From contig JAAZAW010000115.1 in NCBI GenBank assembly GCA_012514125.1, positions 1-11,340 on the forward strand: a stretch of 11,340 nucleotides of DNA, read 5' to 3'. Positions 1-7,557 of this stretch are shown here, piece after piece. Under the pieces are notes generated by a model. The model did not search any database, was not told where the DNA came from, and saw only the letters and a list, made by a program, of their open reading frames with translations. Position numbers and translations under genes: made by a program. Numbering within the stretch: position 1 is the stretch's first letter; every line of letters starts with the position of its first letter. The stretch is from Phycisphaerae bacterium (GTDB lineage: Bacteria > Planctomycetota > Phycisphaerae > JAAYCJ01).

Positions 1-9
1 CTGAAAGTG

Positions 10-26
10 TACCGGCTGAAAGCCGG
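10..26. repeat. Small perfect hairpin near the left edge
   Basis: Seven-base perfect arms (ACCGGCT / AGCCGGT) flank a GAA loop. No T-run follows on either strand, so it is not a convincing intrinsic terminator. It lies about 150 bases past the stop codon of the exchanger gene and could protect or end that leftward transcript, but this is inference. Confidence 0.4.
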
Positions 27-79
27 TGGAATTAAACCAGGTGCATGGAACTTAAATCAAAGACGTATAACATCATTTC

Positions 80-121
80 AACTTCCAACTTCCAACTTCC
101 AACTTCTAACTCCTAACTCCC
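80..121. repeat. Six-unit heptamer tandem repeat
   Basis: Six consecutive 7-base units are visible: AACTTCC three times, then AACTTCT, AACTCCT and AACTCCC. The first three are identical and the last three drift by one or two bases. The array is noncoding and lies between the exchanger stop codon and the left edge. Heptamer arrays of this kind vary in copy number by slippage and are often scattered in intergenic DNA. No function can be assigned. Confidence 0.75.
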
Positions 122-177
122 TTTGCCGAACTCATCCCACGACGACACGATTAAATCGAAGGCTTATTACTGGGATT

Positions 178-972
178 TTATGTGAGAAGATGAGTCTGGC
201 GGCGATAAGCCCGGATGACGTGGATGATCAGAATCGTTGCGGTAATGGGAAACGCGACATAAATAACGGTACGCGTAAAACCAAGCTGTGCCGGGTGGCC
301 CGTGGCGATCAGAAAGAGATACACGGTATAGAGGATGTAATAGGACAGAAAAAGACTTCCTTCCCAGCGGTCGATGACCATTCCCGTGAAAAAAATCGGC
401 AGGCATGCCAGTGCGACAATCAGCATCACAGGGATATCGACATGCAGGACCGAATTCGCAACGATAATGCCGTTCGGGGCAAACAGAGAGGAGACGCCCA
501 GGATGGCGAGAATATTGAAGATATTGCTGCCGACGATATTGCCGACGGCGATATCCCGCTCACCGCGAATACCGGCGACGACCGAGGTAAAAAGTTCCGG
601 CAGGGAGGTTCCCGCAGCCACAATGGTCAAACCGATAACCAGTTCGCTGACCTCCCAAAGGCGGGCAAGACCGACGGCGCCATGCACCAGACATTTCGAT
701 CCAAGAACCAGGAGAACCAGACCGCCCAAAACGAGCATGATCTGAACGAAAATCGATTTGGCGTTCCCGTTGGGCCCCAGTTTTACTCCCGGAATACTTC
801 CCACTTCGCTCTGATCGCGATTTCGCCGATTCAGACGGATAAGCGCCGCGATGTATAAAGAGAATAAAATAAGAAAAATAACCCCGTCGATTTTGCCGAT
901 TTTTCCATCGAGTCCGAGCAGAAAGATCAAAATCGACGCGCCGATCATCACCAACACATCGAACCGAACCAA
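178..972 (-). CDS. Sodium/calcium exchanger, C-terminal part (frameshifted from 948-1268)
   Basis: This frame carries the second half of a CaxA/YrbG-type Ca2+/Na+ antiporter, an inner-membrane protein of about 360 residues built from two inverted repeats of five helices. Residues 1-48 are hydrophobic helices. A soluble linker lies at about 48-75. The second alpha repeat is at 110-160, with the signature GTSLPELFTS and GNIVGSNIFN. More helices follow to the end. The frame has no start of its own: its first in-frame codon is a TTG that is really the Leu of the family sequence 'ISPQLV'. The N-terminal half lies in another frame just upstream, and restoring one base in the G run at 975-979 joins the two into about 363 residues. 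The gene is therefore either recently broken or carries a sequencing error. Confidence 0.85.
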   Translation of the reverse strand: MVRFDVLVMIGASILIFLLGLDGKIGKIDGVIFLILFSLYIAALIRLNRRNRDQSEVGSIPGVKLGPNGNAKSIFVQIMLVLGGLVLLVLGSKCLVHGAVGLARLWEVSELVIGLTIVAAGTSLPELFTSVVAGIRGERDIAVGNIVGSNIFNILAILGVSSLFAPNGIIVANSVLHVDIPVMLIVALACLPIFFTGMVIDRWEGSLFLSYYILYTVYLFLIATGHPAQLGFTRTVIYVAFPITATILIIHVIRAYRRQTHLLT

Positions 973-1268
973 CTGGGGGAAATCGTCAACGGCACAATGA
1001 GTGCGGAGACGCCGAGAATCGTAAGCACATTGAAGATATTACTGCCGACGACATTGCCCAGGGAAATATCGGATTGTTCGGAAAGGGCGGCTTGAAGACT
1101 GACTGCAAGCTCTGGAGCACTCGTGCCGAAGGCTACAACCGTAAGTCCGATGACAAGCGAGGAAATTCCCGCCAACCCCGCCAATCGTGAAGCGCCCCGC
1201 ACCAGAAATTCCGCTCCGACAACCAGACATATCAAGCCCAGGCCAATGATTCCCAGAAGTCCCAACAT
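948..1268 (-). CDS. Sodium/calcium exchanger, N-terminal part (ends at frameshift)
   Basis: This is the first half of the CaxA/YrbG-type exchanger. It has a membrane helix at about 3-20 and the first alpha repeat at 36-92, containing GTSAPELAVS and GNVVGSNIFN, the acidic and Asn-bearing motifs that bind the cation in this family. Family-like sequence stops at residue 98 (LTISP). The last eight residues are out of frame and end at a premature TGA. The ATG at 1268 has an AGGA ribosome site eight bases upstream. It starts only 34 bases after the rnfB stop on the same strand, so it is probably the last gene of the rnf transcript. One alpha repeat alone should not transport; function needs the frame to be restored. 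Confidence 0.85.
   Translation of the reverse strand: MLGLLGIIGLGLICLVVGAEFLVRGASRLAGLAGISSLVIGLTVVAFGTSAPELAVSLQAALSEQSDISLGNVVGSNIFNVLTILGVSALIVPLTISPSWFGSMCW
975..979. other. G5 homopolymer at the exchanger frameshift
   Basis: On the coding (minus) strand a run of five C is read TCC-CCC-AGT, giving Ser-Pro-Ser and then a stop nine codons later. With six C the reading becomes TCC-CCC-CAG-TTG and continues in the frame of the C-terminal half, giving the expected family sequence ISPQLVRFDV. This fixes the lesion to one missing base in this run. Confidence 0.85.
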
Positions 1269-1302
1269 GGTTTAATTCCTGCGTTTATACTTTGATCGTG
1301 GC

Positions 1303-2217
1303 TTATGAATTCACCGGTTCGGATTGCGCTTCTGCCTGGGTATCGGATTGGGTTTTGGCGTAAACATCCTTGACCGGAATCCGTTTTTCCCGACCAAAGA
1401 CCACCAACGCGCCGGCGGGACATTTTTCACACGCCGACCGCAGACTCTCGAGGGTATCAAACTTATTGTAATCGATGCTCGCCAGGTTTTGATCGACGTT
1501 GAAGACATCGCTCTTTTTGGCACAGGCGCCGCAACCCAGGCATCCGACTTCGCAAACTTCCCGCACGACCCGGGCCGGATCGCGATTCGAACAACCGACA
1601 ACGAGCATCGCCTCCTGGGTAAAAGGAATCATTTCAATCAATCCGCGCGGACAGGCCTTGACGCACGCGCCGCACGAGGTACATTTGGAATAATCGAATT
1701 CCGGCAGCCCCCGGTCCATGTGAAGAGCGCCGAACTTGCACGATGCGACACAATCGCCAAATCCCAGACATCCGTAGGTGCATCCCTGAACGCCGGCCAC
1801 GAGATTCGCCTCACTGCATTGCTGAACGCCGTGATAAGGCTTTTTGCCTTTACGCTGATGCTCGAACGCCGCACAATGAATGACGGGGCGAGTCTTGACC
1901 TGGACTTCAAATTTGATCCCCATGATCTTTGCAATCGCCTGGCCGATCCCTTCGCCGCCAGCGGTGCATCCTGTCACAGGGGCCTTGCCCTCGACAACCG
2001 CTTTGGCAAAGGCGGCACAACCCGCATAGCCGCAACCGCCGCAATTGGCGCCGGGCAGGGCGGCTTCCACTTGTTCAATTCTTGGGTCCTGTTCGACTCT
2101 CAGCTTGATCATGGCAATACTCAGTCCCACCGCCAGCAGCAGCCCCAATCCAACCAGGATGACCGGCCCGCCGACCAATACCGAAAGCCCAAGAATATTT
2201 GATACGTTCATCAACAT
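1303..2217 (-). CDS. rnfB: Rnf complex subunit B, iron-sulfur electron entry subunit
   Basis: RnfB takes electrons from ferredoxin and passes them into the membrane part of the Rnf ferredoxin:NAD+ oxidoreductase. Residues 10-37 form the N-terminal membrane anchor. The 4Fe-4S domain follows, with C59, C62, C67 and C84 (spacing 2, 4, 16). Two ferredoxin-type clusters are next: C146/C150/C156/C160 and C179/C182/C185/C189. A further Cys group at C209, C222, C226, C229 and C232, plus C263/C266, suggests at least one more cluster, as in the long clostridial-type RnfB and unlike the short proteobacterial form. The last 20 residues are a polar tail. The ATG at 2217 has AAGGA ten bases upstream, better than the ATG two codons later. 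It is the last rnf gene, 110 bases after rnfA; that gap shows only a weak TATGAT-like box and no clear promoter. Confidence 0.96.
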   Translation of the reverse strand: MLMNVSNILGLSVLVGGPVILVGLGLLLAVGLSIAMIKLRVEQDPRIEQVEAALPGANCGGCGYAGCAAFAKAVVEGKAPVTGCTAGGEGIGQAIAKIMGIKFEVQVKTRPVIHCAAFEHQRKGKKPYHGVQQCSEANLVAGVQGCTYGCLGFGDCVASCKFGALHMDRGLPEFDYSKCTSCGACVKACPRGLIEMIPFTQEAMLVVGCSNRDPARVVREVCEVGCLGCGACAKKSDVFNVDQNLASIDYNKFDTLESLRSACEKCPAGALVVFGREKRIPVKDVYAKTQSDTQAEAQSEPVNS

Positions 2218-2327
2218 GGTTCACTAGTCCTTCTTCGACTCAAAAGTAGATACACTAATCATATTCCCGTCGAATCTCGAAAACCAGATATTTCGATTTT
2301 TGTATTCGCCGGTTTGAAGTATCGGGT

Positions 2328-2906
2328 TTATCGCTTGATGAGGAACCCGGAAAACGCCATTGCCAGAATCGCCGCGGAAATCAGCGTGATCGCCGGTCCC
2401 TTGAAATAGCGGGGCACATCGGAAAAGTTGAGTTCTTCGCGAATCCCCGCCATGATGGTGATCGCCATGGCAAAACCCAGACCGCCGCCCAGGCTGAAAA
2501 CCGCCGCCTGGATCAGGTTATATTCAAATTTCTGGATAAACAGACACGCGCCCAGGATCGCGCAATTGGTCGTGATCATGGGCAGGAAGATACCGAAACT
2601 TTCATAAAGATTCGGGAAGAACTTCCGGACATACATCTCCACCAGTTGCACCGTTCCGGCGATGACGAGAATAAACGTAATATATTGGAGAAATTGGATA
2701 TTCATCGGGACCAGGATCATATGATAAATGATCCAGGTCAGTACCCCGGCCACTGTCATGACGAACGTGACGGCGAACCCCATCCCCATCGCCATATCGG
2801 TTCGTTTGGATACGCCCAGGAAGGGGCAGATTCCCAGAAAATATTTGAAAATGAAATTATTGATAATTGCCGCGGTAATAAAAACAAAAATCAAATCGCT
2901 TGTCAT
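2328..2906 (-). CDS. rnfA: Rnf complex subunit A, integral membrane
   Basis: RnfA is one of the two homologous six-helix membrane subunits (A and E) that form the core of the Rnf ion pump. The protein is 192 residues, the usual length, and almost entirely hydrophobic. The signature NNFIFKYFLGICPFLGVSKR is at 16-35, and TTNCAILGAC is at 112-121. C27 and C115 sit where structural work on Rnf/NQR places the cysteines holding an Fe-S cluster buried between A and E. The ATG at 2906 is preceded by GGAGG at eight bases, located in the end of rnfE. Only three bases separate the two genes, so they are surely cotranscribed and probably translationally coupled. Confidence 0.97.
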   Translation of the reverse strand: MTSDLIFVFITAAIINNFIFKYFLGICPFLGVSKRTDMAMGMGFAVTFVMTVAGVLTWIIYHMILVPMNIQFLQYITFILVIAGTVQLVEMYVRKFFPNLYESFGIFLPMITTNCAILGACLFIQKFEYNLIQAAVFSLGGGLGFAMAITIMAGIREELNFSDVPRYFKGPAITLISAAILAMAFSGFLIKR

Positions 2907-2909
2907 GAA

Positions 2910-3521
2910 TTAAGCCTCCACACGCTTACGGGATCGCAGATAATTAACCAGACCAATGACCAGCCCCAGCGTCAGGAACGCTCCCGACGGCAGAACCATA
3001 ACCACCCAGGGTTCAAAACTGTCGGGCAGGATCTGATAGTTTAAAATGGAGCGTGAGCCGAAGAGTTCCCGAATAACGCCTAAAAGGGTCAGTGAAAATG
3101 TAAAGCCCAACCCCACCCCCAGGCCGTCAACGAAAGAGGTCACCGGGCCTTTCTTGGCGGCACAGATTTCCGCCCGGGCAAGGATAACACAATTGACGAT
3201 AATCAGCGGCACATAAGGTCCAAGTGACTGTGACATCGTAAACAGATACGCCTGGAGCATATAATCCGCCACGGTCACAAATGTTGCCACAATCAACATA
3301 TATACCAGAATTCGCAGATGGGCCTGAAGCTGACTGCGAATTAATGAAATAACCAGATTGCTGCACACCAGCACGAACATCGTCGCCATTCCCATCGTCA
3401 GGGCGTTGGCCACCGAGTTCGTGATCGCGAGAGTCGGGCACATGCCAATCAACATCACGAGCGATGGGTTTTCCGCCCATAACCCGTTGGTGAATTGGCT
3501 GACGAGGTTGGATTTACTCAT
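2910..3521 (-). CDS. rnfE: Rnf complex subunit E, integral membrane
   Basis: RnfE is the partner of RnfA in the membrane core. From the ATG at 3521 the protein is 203 residues with about six helices. The family motif TNGLWAENPSLVMLIGMCPTLA is split between residues 11 and 32, with C28 in MCPTLA and C111 in IVNCVILARAE, the equivalents of the cluster cysteines of RnfA. The frame could be opened at a TTG at 3542, but that codon sits in and beside the ribosome site. AGGAG lies nine bases before the ATG at 3521, and the homology also begins there, so 3521 is chosen. It starts 24 bases after the rnfG stop. Confidence 0.95.
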   Translation of the reverse strand: MSKSNLVSQFTNGLWAENPSLVMLIGMCPTLAITNSVANALTMGMATMFVLVCSNLVISLIRSQLQAHLRILVYMLIVATFVTVADYMLQAYLFTMSQSLGPYVPLIIVNCVILARAEICAAKKGPVTSFVDGLGVGLGFTFSLTLLGVIRELFGSRSILNYQILPDSFEPWVVMVLPSGAFLTLGLVIGLVNYLRSRKRVEA

Positions 3522-3545
3522 AATTGAAAACTCCTGTGTCAAAGT

Positions 3546-4157
3546 TTAATTTTTATTGTTGGATTGAATCGCTTTTCGGACCTTGCCAACCGCGGTATTG
3601 ACCATGGCCGTCACCGCTTCGGAACTGATCGTAGCGCCGGTCAACGCCATGACCTGATGATCCTCCGTAGGAGTCGATTTCACCAGCTCCAGCGGTTTTT
3701 GGGCCGATTTTCGATACTGGGCACGGAATTCATCGCCTTTGATGCGTTCGCCCAATCCCGGAGTCTCACGCGATTCGAGGATTTCCAATCCGGTAATCTT
3801 CGAAAGATCGGGCGATAGTCCGATGAGAACCAAAAGCCGATCCCAGCCGATTCCTTCGCCGATCACAGCGTATCCTACTCTCGGCCCCTTGCCGCCGATC
3901 GGCAGCACTTCATAAGCGACGAGCGTTTTATCGCTTAATTCCAGTTTCTTCAGTTCAATCTTGAACTGAGCCTGTCCCTTTTCATCACGCACCAGCTCGC
4001 CCACCGTCGCCATCTGCGCCAATTCGCGAATCTGCTGTTGACGATTTTCGGCGATTCGCTGTTTGGTCGATTGATCCGTATACGCCAACGCCGCTCCGAA
4101 AATTAATGAAAGCACCAGCACCAGCCAGATTTGTTTAAGCATATTAAGCACGGACAT
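3546..4157 (-). CDS. rnfG: Rnf complex subunit G, covalent FMN-binding
   Basis: RnfG carries a covalently bound FMN on the outer face of the membrane and relays electrons through the pump. It has one N-terminal helix (about residues 7-26) followed by an FMN-binding domain. The flavinylation motif is TGATISS at 173-179, with T176 as the expected attachment residue; the upstream stretch LESRETPGLGERIK at 127-140 is also a family hallmark. Three starts are possible: ATG 4157, GTG 4151 and ATG 4142. A strong GGGAGG lies only two bases from the first, eight from the GTG, and 17 from the third, although the family sequence (MLKQI...) begins at the third. The 5' end overlaps or abuts the rnfD stop in each case. 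Flavinylation needs an ApbE transferase, which is not encoded here. Confidence 0.95.
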   Translation of the reverse strand: MSVLNMLKQIWLVLVLSLIFGAALAYTDQSTKQRIAENRQQQIRELAQMATVGELVRDEKGQAQFKIELKKLELSDKTLVAYEVLPIGGKGPRVGYAVIGEGIGWDRLLVLIGLSPDLSKITGLEILESRETPGLGERIKGDEFRAQYRKSAQKPLELVKSTPTEDHQVMALTGATISSEAVTAMVNTAVGKVRKAIQSNNKN

Positions 4158-5247
4158 TACCTCCCAAAGGTTTCGATATCGTATAGCGGGTAATCAGCGG
4201 AGCCAAACCGTTCATCATCAGGATCGAGAACATCACACCCTCAGGATAAGTTCCGAACTGACGAATCACCATCGTCAGCACGCCGCAGCCCACACCGTAA
4301 ATCAGTTGTCCTTTCCGCGAAAGGGGACTCGACACCAGATCGGTCGCAATATAAAACGCTCCGAAGATCATCGCGCCGGCTCCCAGATGGAACATCGGGT
4401 TGACAAACTTTCCTGGTGCCGCCATATAGGCGATACCTGCGAAAATCACCGCCGAACCGAGCATTCCGAGGGGGATATGCCAGGTGATGGTTCGCCGTGC
4501 CAGCAGATACACCGCTCCGAGCAGCAGGGCGACGACCGAAGTCTCTCCCAGCGATCCGCTTGTTCGTCCGATGATCAATTCACGCAGCACCGGCAGCTTT
4601 CGATCCGCCGAACCGGGTTTGAGCATCGTCAACGGCGTCGCCTGCGAAACCGCATCGACGTTTTCACCGGCTACGGCTGCCGGGGCGGATGAATCAACCT
4701 TCCAGTCCACCGGCGCCACCCACGTCGTCATCAGCACCGGAAACGCCGTCATCAAAAATGCCCGTCCGACCATCGCCGGGTTGAAAATATTCTGTCCCAG
4801 TCCGCCGAAGATCATCTTCCCGATCGCGATCGCCGCGACCGATCCAAGAATCACCGCAAAATTCGGCAGCGTCGGCGGCAAGGAAAACGCCAGAATAATC
4901 GCCGTCACCACCGCCGAAAAATCGCCCAGCGTCCCCGGGCGTTTTCGAATCAGATTGAACAAATACTCCGTCGCCAGACAGCTCACCAGGCAAAGCCCCG
5001 TAAGCCGAATCGCGTTAAACCCAAACACCCACACCGCCACCGCCATCGCCGGTATCAGCGCCACGATCACGTCGATCATCAATCGTCGTGTCGTCGATTT
5101 GTCCGAAAGGTGCGGGCCGGGTTCGACGATCCATTCCGGTTGACTTGCCTCCGCGATTTTTTCCAGAACCTTGGCGTTCTCATGAATTTTCTGCGTCCTG
5201 GCATCGGAAAATTCCTGGCCTTTATCATGGCTGACATTCGAATTCAT
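4144..5247 (-). CDS. rnfD: Rnf complex subunit D, membrane FMN-binding
   Basis: RnfD is the large membrane subunit of Rnf, related to NqrB, and carries a second covalent FMN. The protein is 367 residues. A charged N-terminal extension of about 50 residues precedes the first helix. The conserved block GGLGQNIFNPAMVGRAF is at 148-164. The attachment motif SQATPLT is at 201-207 with T204 as the flavinylated residue; family members more often read GATPL, so the Gln is a mild variant. The block TDLVSSPLS is at 302-310 and YPEGVMFSILMMN at 334-346. The ATG at 5247 has GGGAG nine bases upstream. It lies 52 bases after rnfC. Confidence 0.96.
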   Translation of the reverse strand: MNSNVSHDKGQEFSDARTQKIHENAKVLEKIAEASQPEWIVEPGPHLSDKSTTRRLMIDVIVALIPAMAVAVWVFGFNAIRLTGLCLVSCLATEYLFNLIRKRPGTLGDFSAVVTAIILAFSLPPTLPNFAVILGSVAAIAIGKMIFGGLGQNIFNPAMVGRAFLMTAFPVLMTTWVAPVDWKVDSSAPAAVAGENVDAVSQATPLTMLKPGSADRKLPVLRELIIGRTSGSLGETSVVALLLGAVYLLARRTITWHIPLGMLGSAVIFAGIAYMAAPGKFVNPMFHLGAGAMIFGAFYIATDLVSSPLSRKGQLIYGVGCGVLTMVIRQFGTYPEGVMFSILMMNGLAPLITRYTISKPLGGNVRA

Positions 5248-5299
5248 AACGTTTAACTCCCTTGAGCGAAACAGTTCGCGTTGTTCATCATTTCATTGG

Positions 5300-6697
5300 C
5301 TATTTCGTCGAAGCCGCTTTGGCGGCGGCTCGTTTTCGCAGCACCGCAGCTTTTCCCGACTTGAGATATTGTACCAGCGGCATCCGGGCCGGACACACAT
5401 ACGAGCAACAGCCGCACTCGCAGCAGGCCATCAGATTAAACGATTCCGCCAGTTCCAGATCGCCCATCTTCACCGCATGGGCAATCCGCGTCGGCGAAAG
5501 CTTCAGCGGACAATTCTCCACACATCGCCCGCACTTGATGCAGGCGGTCTGGTCCATCTTCCGAACTTCCGATCGACTCAAAACGGTTATCCCGCTCGTG
5601 CCCTTGATCACCGGAATCGAAAGATCGGGCATCGTCACGCCCATCATCGGGCCGCCCATCAATACCATCGCCGCGTCTTTCCGCAATCCGCCCGCCTGTT
5701 CGATCACCCACGATATCGGCGTGCCGATCGGAACGAAAAAATTCCCAGGCCGATTCACCGCGCCCGTCACCGTCAGAACCCGATGTGTCACAGGTCTGCC
5801 GCGGTCCACCGCGTGCGCCAGCGATATCGACGTCGCGACATTCAAAACCACAACCCCCACGTCCAGCGGCAATCCGCCGGTCGGAATTACCCGACCCAGC
5901 ACCGCCGGCAGAAGCTGGCGTTCTCCGCCCATCGGATATTTCGTCATGCAAACCGCCACCTCAAGGTTCGACTTACCCGCGACGGCTTGACGCATGCTCT
6001 CAATGGCTTTACGTTTATTATCTTCAATCGCGATAACACCCCGACTCGCTCCCGTCGCCCGCATCGCCAGTTCCAACCCTCGAACCACCAGCGAGGGCGC
6101 CTGCTGCATCAGCCGATCGTCCGCCGTCAAAAACGGCTCGCATTCCGAACCGTTAATCACGATCGTATCGATGGTTTTATTCGGCCCGATCTTGAGCTTC
6201 ACGTGCGTAGGAAACGTCGCGCCGCCCATCCCCACAAGCCCCGCGTTCTGGGCCGATTCAATAATCGTTTCCGGCGAAAGTTCTCCGATCGGACGAACCT
6301 CGCCCGCCGGAGACAAATATTCCTCAAGCTCCGCCTGAAGCTGTTCTTCGCTGGGCACCGATTGCGTCTTGATCGAAACCGCCGGCACGCGTTTGCCTGT
6401 CGGAACCAGACAGGTCGTCAGCGGACCCACCTTGCCTCCCACACCGCTATGCACCGGTGCGGAAACAAATCCCCCGGCGGCCGCGATCTGTTCACCTTTT
6501 TTAACGTCCTGCCGTGGGGTCACCATCGGACTGGCCGGTGCGCCGATATGCTGCTGTAAGGGAATCGTCACCTCCGCAGGCCAAGCCAGCGGTGTAATCG
6601 GCTGCTCACAGGTAGCCGATTTCGAATCGTTCGGATGAATCCCTCGCGGGAACACCTTTTTTCGTGTCATCTTTGCAATAAGTTTTTCAGCGATCAT
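5300..6697 (-). CDS. rnfC: Rnf complex subunit C, NADH-binding iron-sulfur subunit
   Basis: RnfC is the peripheral cytoplasmic subunit where NAD+ is reduced or NADH oxidised. At 465 residues it is the compact form found in clostridia, without the long repetitive tail of the enterobacterial protein. The N-terminal RnfC barrel is at about 15-110. The NADH/FMN fold related to the complex I 51-kDa subunit starts with GLVGMGGATFPTHVKL at 153-168 and INGSECEPFL at 181-190. The C-terminal part carries two 4Fe-4S motifs: C386/C389/C392/C396 and C425/C428/C431/C435. The last 20 residues are Lys/Ala-rich. The ATG at 6697 has AGGA about ten bases upstream. It follows the small membrane protein gene after 62 bases. 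Confidence 0.97.
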   Translation of the reverse strand: MIAEKLIAKMTRKKVFPRGIHPNDSKSATCEQPITPLAWPAEVTIPLQQHIGAPASPMVTPRQDVKKGEQIAAAGGFVSAPVHSGVGGKVGPLTTCLVPTGKRVPAVSIKTQSVPSEEQLQAELEEYLSPAGEVRPIGELSPETIIESAQNAGLVGMGGATFPTHVKLKIGPNKTIDTIVINGSECEPFLTADDRLMQQAPSLVVRGLELAMRATGASRGVIAIEDNKRKAIESMRQAVAGKSNLEVAVCMTKYPMGGERQLLPAVLGRVIPTGGLPLDVGVVVLNVATSISLAHAVDRGRPVTHRVLTVTGAVNRPGNFFVPIGTPISWVIEQAGGLRKDAAMVLMGGPMMGVTMPDLSIPVIKGTSGITVLSRSEVRKMDQTACIKCGRCVENCPLKLSPTRIAHAVKMGDLELAESFNLMACCECGCCSYVCPARMPLVQYLKSGKAAVLRKRAAAKAASTK

Positions 6698-6759
6698 TTA
6701 TTTTTATTCCTGATAAAGGGATTAAGAATACCACTTGAAACAATAATTATAGAACGTTC

Positions 6760-7068
6760 TCATGCCTCTTTCCGACAGGAATTTGATCCGGATTCAGAAT
6801 CCGAATGAATCCGGAAAGTGAGCAATTTCACCAGTAAAATGGTAATCCCAGCCGTTGCCAAAGCGATAACCACCGTCATCCATACCGAGCATTGATAATA
6901 CTGATAACTGATCTGGGCTGCAATGGCCGAGTTCAACAACGGGAGCACAAAAACAAGAAACGCGCAAACGACAAGCTTGAATCCCGATATCTTCGGTTCG
7001 CCGACATCCGCTCGCATCGCACAACAGGAGCACCCCGAACATTTTGTCACATCGTCATTTTTATCCAC
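6760..7068 (-). CDS. Small Cys-rich two-helix membrane protein heading the rnf operon, possibly RseC-like
   Basis: This 102-residue protein has a short N-terminal Cys group (C10, C13, C15, C16), two predicted membrane helices (about 30-52 and 62-83) and a polar tail with C98. The GTG at 7068 is chosen because AGGA lies six bases before it; the frame is open further upstream, to an ATG at 7137, without such support. The layout of a cysteine cluster followed by a helix pair resembles the RseC/MucC family, whose genes accompany rnf operons in several groups and whose members act in reducing SoxR or regulating sigma-E. RseC is usually longer, with a domain before the cysteines that is missing here. 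The RseC link is an inference from layout and position; the protein may be new. Confidence 0.7.
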   Translation of the reverse strand: MDKNDDVTKCSGCSCCAMRADVGEPKISGFKLVVCAFLVFVLPLLNSAIAAQISYQYYQCSVWMTVVIALATAGITILLVKLLTFRIHSDSESGSNSCRKEA

Positions 7069-7557
7069 TTTTCTTCCTGTACTATCACCAGATTTTTGAT
7101 GAACCCCAAGTCTATCCTCCCGCCGTCCGTATCGCAATCATTCCCTGGACCCTGTGATCCAAATTTGGCTGAAAATACAAAAAAATCAGAACATTCTATG
7201 GGTGATCTCTCTGAAGCCGGGGTTGTAAAAGCGGAAGGATATAATATTTTATTCATTACCAGGCTTCGAGGAATCTTTATCTTCAAAATTTTCAACAGGT
7301 TCAATGGCTCGAAGATCGGTTGAGTCATAAAGCCTGATAAACAAACAGCTTTATTCATGATGTTGTCCGTCGTCAACAGCCAATAGACCTCTCTTCTCGA
7401 AAATTTCCTTACTTTACACTTGCCCGCCTTCGACCGACCGGAAATAATGATCAAAACATCGTGGAAAACTGGTTTCATAACCTCTTAAAATAACGCGGCG
7501 GTAAACGCGTGCTCTTGTGTTTTGAGTCATGGAATCACTTCCGGAAAGTATTTCTTC
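7069..7557. other. Gene-poor gap between the rnf operon and the NYN nuclease gene
   Basis: This 489-base stretch should hold the promoter of the leftward rnf operon and that of the rightward nuclease gene. I see no RNA gene, no CRISPR and no strong promoter. A 16-base imperfect dyad (TGGACC-CTGT-GATCCA) is present around 7145-7160, upstream of the rnf operon. A 143-codon frame on the minus strand (7478 to 7047) crosses it and overlaps the start of the small membrane gene by 22 bases, but its protein looks like no family I know. Confidence 0.5.

Noticed and set aside
7..858. Long plus-strand open frame of 283 codons
   Set aside because: It is antisense to the exchanger, begins in the heptamer repeat, and its product is low-complexity and charged. 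The minus strand has clear family motifs instead.
1512..1535. TTGGCACAGG-like sequence as a second sigma-54 promoter
   Set aside because: It has a TGGCAC core but lacks the TTGC element at the right spacing and lies inside rnfB on the opposite strand.
1324..2202. 292-codon plus-strand frame
   Set aside because: Antisense to rnfB, which carries all its Fe-S cysteine motifs in order.
5369..6559. 396-codon plus-strand frame
   Set aside because: It is antisense to rnfC; the Arg/His-rich product is typical of a shadow of a GC-biased gene.
6892..7323. 143-codon plus-strand frame
   Set aside because: It runs antisense through the start of the Cys-rich membrane gene and has no ribosome site or family match.
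7047..7478. 143-codon minus-strand frame upstream of the rnf operon
   Set aside because: The protein has no recognisable motif or domain, the ribosome site is too close to the ATG, and it overlaps the better-supported GTG start at 7068. Not excluded outright, so the gap is flagged.
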